DNA from: Martelella sp. NC20
GTDB taxonomy: Bacteria; Pseudomonadota; Alphaproteobacteria; Rhizobiales; Rhizobiaceae
DNA: 64,000 nt
NCBI RefSeq assembly: GCF_013459645.1
Contig: NZ_CP054861.1
Coordinates: 3,894,001 to 3,958,000 of the forward strand
Direction of reading: 5' to 3'
The translations under genes were made by a program, and so were the position numbers. Each line of letters opens with the position of its first letter. The stretch's first letter is position 1. Below are positions 60,316-64,000 of this stretch, piece by piece. The notes beneath the pieces were generated by a model. The model searched no databases, was not told the origin of the DNA, and worked only from the letters and a program-made list of their open reading frames with translations.

Positions 60316-61355
60316 GACAGGGCTTCCAGAGAGCACGAGATGGTGCGCGCGGTGACGTCCCAGCCCGGCAGTTTTTCACCCGCGCGTCTGGCCGCGGCCG
60401 CCATGTTCATGTGAAGCGCCTTGTCGGATATCAACCTTGCGAGCGCGTCTGCAAAGGCCGCGCTGTCATCGACGGGGACGAGAATGCCGGCCTCCGTCGG
60501 CACCACGTCGGCAATGGCGCCCGCATGGCAGGCAATCACGGGCACACCCTGCGAAAGCGCTTCGGCGAACACCATGCCATAGCCTTCGTAACGGCTGGCA
60601 AGCGCGAAGATGTCGGCTTTCGCAAGCAGCGCGCTTGTATCGTCACAGTCGCCTGCGAGCAGAATTCTGCCGCCGAGACCGAGCGTCGCGATCTGCCGTT
60701 CGAGCGCTTCCGCGGTTTGCGGGTGCATCTCACGGCTGCCGACAATGGTGGCCTTCCAGGCGAGGCGTTCGATCCGCTTCAGGGCGTCGACCAGCACATG
60801 ATGCGCCTTGCGCGGGATCAGCGAACCGATGGAAACGATATGCGGCGGATCGCCATCGCAGGCCGAAACGGGCGCAGGCTCCGTGCCGGGCAGCGCCACG
60901 GTGATCTTCCCATCCGGTACGACGAACCGGCTGACAAGCTCCCTTCCCGTCTCCGCTGACGTCACCACGATATGGCGGGCGAAGGAAAGCGCCTTGCGCT
61001 CGCTTTCGTGAAAAGCGGCCTGCTGGCTGGCATCGAGCCCGGTTTCAAGCGCCAGCGGATGGTGGACGAGCGCGACAAGGGTCAGCCGCGCGGCCTCGCG
61101 GGCGGCCCAGTCGTCCAGGACGCCGAAGGCAAGCCCGTCGATCATCGCCAGCGCTCCGTCCGGCAGCGCCGAGAGCAGGCGCGCCGCCCGCTGCTTCACC
61201 GCCGGTTCCGGCTCGGGAAAACCGTCGCCGAGCGCCACCAGTTCCACGTCCCATCCAAGCGCTTCCAGCCCGGCAATCACCTTCCGGTCATAGCCGTAGC
61301 CGCCGGTTCTAAGAGCAAGGTCGCCGGGATAGGCAAAGAACAGCCTGCCAGTCAA
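60312..61355 (-). CDS. Glycosyltransferase family 4-type enzyme
   Basis: 347 residues, GT-B fold. The C-terminal half holds PPHIVSIGSLIPRKAHHVLV and the catalytic/donor-binding E-x7-E stretch ASRYEGYGMVFAEALSQGVP with VIACHAGAIADVV. The N-terminus LFFAYPGDLALRTGGYGYDR replaces the usual GG loop. It transfers a sugar from a nucleotide donor to an unknown acceptor. It is coupled by ATGA junctions to the PTPS-like gene before it and the methyltransferase after it. Confidence 0.88.
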   Translation of the reverse strand: MTGRLFFAYPGDLALRTGGYGYDRKVIAGLEALGWDVELVALGDGFPEPEPAVKQRAARLLSALPDGALAMIDGLAFGVLDDWAAREAARLTLVALVHHPLALETGLDASQQAAFHESERKALSFARHIVVTSAETGRELVSRFVVPDGKITVALPGTEPAPVSACDGDPPHIVSIGSLIPRKAHHVLVDALKRIERLAWKATIVGSREMHPQTAEALERQIATLGLGGRILLAGDCDDTSALLAKADIFALASRYEGYGMVFAEALSQGVPVIACHAGAIADVVPTEAGILVPVDDSAAFADALARLISDKALHMNMAAAARRAGEKLPGWDVTARTISCSLEALS

Positions 61356-61750
61356 AGCGCGCCCTCATACCAGCCGCGGGCCGCATGGGATTCATGAAGG
61401 GTCACGCGGATCCTGACAATCCGCTGGCTGCCCGGCCCGAGCTTTTTCTCCCCGACGGCGTCAGCGAGCCGGTCGAAGATATATTTCGCGATCACCTCGG
61501 TCGTCGTGATCCTGCCGCTGAAGGCTGCGACCTCGTCCAGGTTCTGGTAGTTGAGCGGCTTCAGCACCGCGCCGAGGGTTTCGGTCGCAGCGCCGATATC
61601 GACGGCGAGGCCATCATCGTCGACATCGTCGGTGAAGAAGGCGGCATCGATCACGAAGGTGGCGCCGTGCATGCCCTGCGCAGGGCCGAAAACGGGTCGG
61701 GGAAGGCTGTGGGCGATCATGATGTGATCGCGGACTTCAACGGCAAACAT
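61352..61750 (-). CDS. 6-pyruvoyl-tetrahydropterin synthase/QueD-like protein, divergent
   Basis: 132 residues of the T-fold PTPS family: FAVEVRDHIMIAHSL at the first strand with the first zinc histidine, QGMHGATFVIDA at the position of the usual H-G-H zinc pair, GLAVDIGAATETLGAVLKPL with LNYQNLDEV and a C-terminal VTLHESHAARGW. The H-G-H is changed to H-G-A, so one canonical zinc ligand is missing and the reaction may differ from that of PTPS or QueD. It is coupled by ATGA to the glycosyltransferase and lies 13 bases after the dehydrogenase gene. No queuosine genes are near. Confidence 0.8.
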   Translation of the reverse strand: MFAVEVRDHIMIAHSLPRPVFGPAQGMHGATFVIDAAFFTDDVDDDGLAVDIGAATETLGAVLKPLNYQNLDEVAAFSGRITTTEVIAKYIFDRLADAVGEKKLGPGSQRIVRIRVTLHESHAARGWYEGAL

Positions 61751-61763
61751 GGCTTTTCTCTCT

Positions 61764-62762
61764 TTAATACCGGATACGATGGCAGAGCGTCGCTGGATCA
61801 TCAAGGATTGCGGGATAGGCGGCGGCGAGCTCCTCAAACGCGGTCTCGCCGGATATCAGCGCCTCGAGTCGGTCGTCACCAAGCAGCTCCAGCGCTTTGG
61901 CAAGGCGGCGCGCGAACGTCCAGCGCGCACGCCGTGCCGGCGGCAGCGCGCCGACCTGGGAACTGACGAGCGAAAGCCTCTGCGAATGGAACGGCCCGCC
62001 GAGCGGCAGGGTCAGCGGCTTGTCGCCGTACCAGCTCGCCTCGACAATGCGGGCCTCGAACCCGGCATGGTCCAGCGCCTCCGTCAGAGCTTCGCCGGAT
62101 GCTGACGCGTTGATCAGCAAATCGAAATCGCCGTCGAGCGCGCCGCTTTCGGCAAAGCCGATGCCGAGTTTTCCGGCAAGCGCCCGTCTTGCCGGATTGC
62201 GGTCGACCAGAACGACATCCGTGCCGATGATCGCCGTGGCGATGAAAGCGGTGAGCGCGCCGACAACGCCGGCGCCGAAAACCGCCACCCGGTCGCCGGG
62301 CATGATCTGCGCATCCCAGACAATGTTGAGCGCCGTCTCCATATTGGCGGCCAGGATGGCGCGCTCCGGCGGCACATTTTCCGGCAGCGGCGTGACCATG
62401 TCTTCGGCCACGATGGTCGCGTCTTGATGCGGATGCAGACAGAACACGGTTCGGCCGGCCAGATGTTCGGGTCCGTTCTCCACGCGGCCCACCAGCGCAT
62501 AGCCGTATTTCACCGGAAAAGGGAAATCGCCCGCCATGTGGGGACCGCGCATGCGCTCCCGCTCGCCTTCCGGCACCAGCCCGTTGAAAACCAGCGACTC
62601 GGTGCCCCGACTGATGCCGCTGAAAAGCGTTCGAACGAGCACCGAGCCCGGTTCGACCGGGCCGAGCTTTTCGTCGTGCAGAGCGCATGTCCGCGCCGCC
62701 GGAAACCAGAGCGCCCGCGCCGTGCCGGACGCTCTCTCGCTGCCGCCAAAAGATCCGTTCAA
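61764..62762 (-). CDS. Medium-chain (zinc-type) dehydrogenase-like protein
   Basis: 332 residues of the MDR alcohol-dehydrogenase superfamily: LVRTLFSGISRGTESLVFNG at the catalytic-domain start, FPVKYGYALVGRVENGPE, the Rossmann motif DRVAVFGAGVVGALTAFIAT and VVLVDRNPARRALAGKLGIG. Typical catalytic-zinc cysteine and histidine pairs are not obvious, which fits the subgroup that lacks zinc or uses other ligands. TTG 62762 with GGGGAG upstream is the probable start. It is the first gene of the leftward operon; the substrate is unknown. Confidence 0.8.
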   Translation of the reverse strand: MNGSFGGSERASGTARALWFPAARTCALHDEKLGPVEPGSVLVRTLFSGISRGTESLVFNGLVPEGERERMRGPHMAGDFPFPVKYGYALVGRVENGPEHLAGRTVFCLHPHQDATIVAEDMVTPLPENVPPERAILAANMETALNIVWDAQIMPGDRVAVFGAGVVGALTAFIATAIIGTDVVLVDRNPARRALAGKLGIGFAESGALDGDFDLLINASASGEALTEALDHAGFEARIVEASWYGDKPLTLPLGGPFHSQRLSLVSSQVGALPPARRARWTFARRLAKALELLGDDRLEALISGETAFEELAAAYPAILDDPATLCHRIRY

Positions 62763-62940
62763 TTTCGATACTCCCCTCGGCGAACACTTTTTTGTTAAGG
62801 CCCGGTTGCTGCTTGCAACTGGAACTGATCCGCTTACGCTCTAATTACGTATTCGGTTACAAGGACTTCGGCGAGTTGTATAGTTTTCAGCCGGTGGTCT
62901 CATCATACGCGTGCAACATATCAGATCAACGCAGGAACAG
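62763..62940. promoter_or_regulatory. Divergent promoter region of the GTP-derived-product cluster
   Basis: 178 bases between the leftward operon and the rightward GTP cyclohydrolase II gene. It is AT-richer than its surroundings (TTTTTTG and CTCTAATTACG around 62,788-62,850). The two units are therefore probably co-regulated, but no operator stands out. Confidence 0.4.
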
Positions 62941-64000
62941 ATGGATAGGTTCAGTTTTCGAGTTTGCACACCGGCAATGGAAGTCGAACGGGCCGTCGCC
63001 GAATTGCGCTTCGGGCGACCGGTCATCCTGCGGCATGACGCACAAAAGCTCGCCGTTCTGGCGCTCGATTGTGCCTCTCCTGCCACATATGATGCGTTCG
63101 CGGTGGCGTGTGATGATCGCCATGCGCTTTTCCTGACCGCGCGCCGGGCGCATTGTATGGGCATATCGTCCGGCATCGGTATCGCGGCGCCCGCCGCCGG
63201 CCTGTCGTTCGATGCCGCGTCCCGGCTTTCCTACGCGCTGGATGCTCGGGCGCCGGCGCAATGGCGCGAGGCCGATCCGGCGATGGAAGCGGCCGCGGAA
63301 TTGGCGCGCATGTCACTGCTGCTGCCTGCCATGGTCTGCGCCGAAATCGACGGCATCGAGGAACGCTTCGCCGCCTGTCAAAGGCTTGATTGCGGCCATC
63401 TTGCAGGAAGCGCAAGCGCGCGGCAGGAATTCGCGGAAGTCGTGCGTACACGGGTCCCCCTGAAAGAACTCGGCGACGCGCAATTCGCGGTGTTTCGCGG
63501 CGGGCTTGCGCAAAAGGACCAGATCGCGATCATCGTCGGCGAGCCGGATCTCAGCCGGCCGGTTTCCGTCCGCATCCATTCCTCCTGCCTGACCGGCGAC
63601 CTTTGCGGCTCGCTGAAATGCGATTGCGGGGATCAGCTTCGCAATGGCCTTGCCAATCTCAGGGCGGCTGGAGGCGGCGTGCTGATCTATCTCGATCAGG
63701 AGGGACGCGGCACCGGCATCGGTTCGAAGATGCGAGCCTATGGCTATCAGCATCAGGGCCTCGATACCATCGACGCCGATGCCGAACTGGGGCTTGAGCC
63801 CGACCATCGCCGCTATGAGGCGGCGGTCGCGATATTGCGCCTGCTCGGCATCTCAAGCGTCGTTCTGCACACCAACAACCCGACAAAGATCGCCGCGATC
63901 AACGCCGCGGGCATTACGGTGGCGGGGCGCGTGCCGACGCACGGCAAGATCACGGAGGAGAACCTGAACTATCTCCGCACGAAAGCACTGAGGGCCGATC
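62941..64000 (+). CDS. ribA: GTP cyclohydrolase II with extra N-terminal domain (3' end outside window)
   Basis: At least 353 residues, running off the right edge. The C-terminal half is a GTP cyclohydrolase II: zinc ligands in SSCLTGDLCGSLKCDCGDQL, catalytic stretch YLDQEGRGTGIGSKMRAYGY with its tyrosine, and HTNNPTKIAAINAAGI. The N-terminal about 175 residues are a different, DHBP-synthase-like or degenerate domain that lacks clear active-site motifs. The enzyme opens GTP to a diaminopyrimidine. AGGA precedes ATG 62941. Given its neighbours it probably feeds a dedicated pathway rather than riboflavin; the symbol ribA is by family. Confidence 0.88.
   Translation, partial: MDRFSFRVCTPAMEVERAVAELRFGRPVILRHDAQKLAVLALDCASPATYDAFAVACDDRHALFLTARRAHCMGISSGIGIAAPAAGLSFDAASRLSYALDARAPAQWREADPAMEAAAELARMSLLLPAMVCAEIDGIEERFAACQRLDCGHLAGSASARQEFAEVVRTRVPLKELGDAQFAVFRGGLAQKDQIAIIVGEPDLSRPVSVRIHSSCLTGDLCGSLKCDCGDQLRNGLANLRAAGGGVLIYLDQEGRGTGIGSKMRAYGYQHQGLDTIDADAELGLEPDHRRYEAAVAILRLLGISSVVLHTNNPTKIAAINAAGITVAGRVPTHGKITEENLNYLRTKALRAD

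Overview
The window looks like a chromosomal segment of an alphaproteobacterium of the Hyphomicrobiales, most likely a Rhizobiaceae-type genome. The grounds are G+C-rich codon use, a phosphatidylcholine synthase (pcs), an NDUFS4-like complex I subunit gene, RIME-like palindromes and a typical BMP-type nucleoside ABC transporter operon. The sulfoacetaldehyde acetyltransferase (xsc) would suit a marine or saline relative, but the genus cannot be fixed from this sequence.

Layout. (1) 1-16,887: the integrase-side part of a lambda-like prophage. The lytic genes run leftwards (Cro/YdaS-like, CII-like, small early genes, a methyltransferase-like protein, a DUF1376 replication protein, a NusG-like antiterminator, a tail-type protein, terminase small and large subunits). 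The CI/LexA-type repressor and tyrosine integrase run rightwards. A toxin-antitoxin pair, an HPP-CBS membrane protein and a DUF4031 gene are read against the lytic operon. Between integrase and the tRNA-Arg(TCT) target lies a low-G+C cargo of about 4 kb: a one-helix membrane protein, an IS630 scar, and a translationally coupled NYN-nuclease/NACHT-like NTPase pair. That pair is the best candidate here for an undescribed anti-phage system.

(2) 16,888-27,900: mostly ordinary chromosome: tRNA-Arg, NDUFS4-like gene, a diguanylate cyclase, AEC transporter, ccdA, tRNA-Lys(TTT), a YrhK-domain membrane protein, xsc, an SLC13 permease and a secreted choloylglycine-hydrolase-family enzyme.

(3) 27,890-49,081: tandem integrative-element remains stacked on tRNA-Lys(CTT). 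An integrase tail plus a 45-base copy of the tRNA 3' end (28,201-28,245) marks an older element. A second element runs from there to the intact tRNA. It carries IS debris, then a detoxification-type cargo (F420-type reductase, GNAT, a lone sdhC with a TetR regulator, glyoxalase-like protein, DUF3788, Acg-type nitroreductase, two LysR-controlled divergent units). It ends in a decayed prophage whose early genes match those of the first prophage one for one, with an IS110 insertion, several frameshifts and an inactivated integrase.

(4) 49,082-58,300: chromosome again: phzF, a Nudix-like gene, a four-gene BMP/nucleoside ABC transporter operon, pcs and a UbiH-type FAD hydroxylase.

(5) 58,300-64,000: remnants of a sugar-uptake locus, then a cluster that appears dedicated to a GTP-derived pyrimidine or pterin product: GTP cyclohydrolase II (cut by the window end), a RibD-type reductase, a methyltransferase, a glycosyltransferase, a divergent 6-pyruvoyl-tetrahydropterin-synthase-like protein and a medium-chain dehydrogenase. 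I cannot name its product.

No rRNA genes and no CRISPR arrays were seen.
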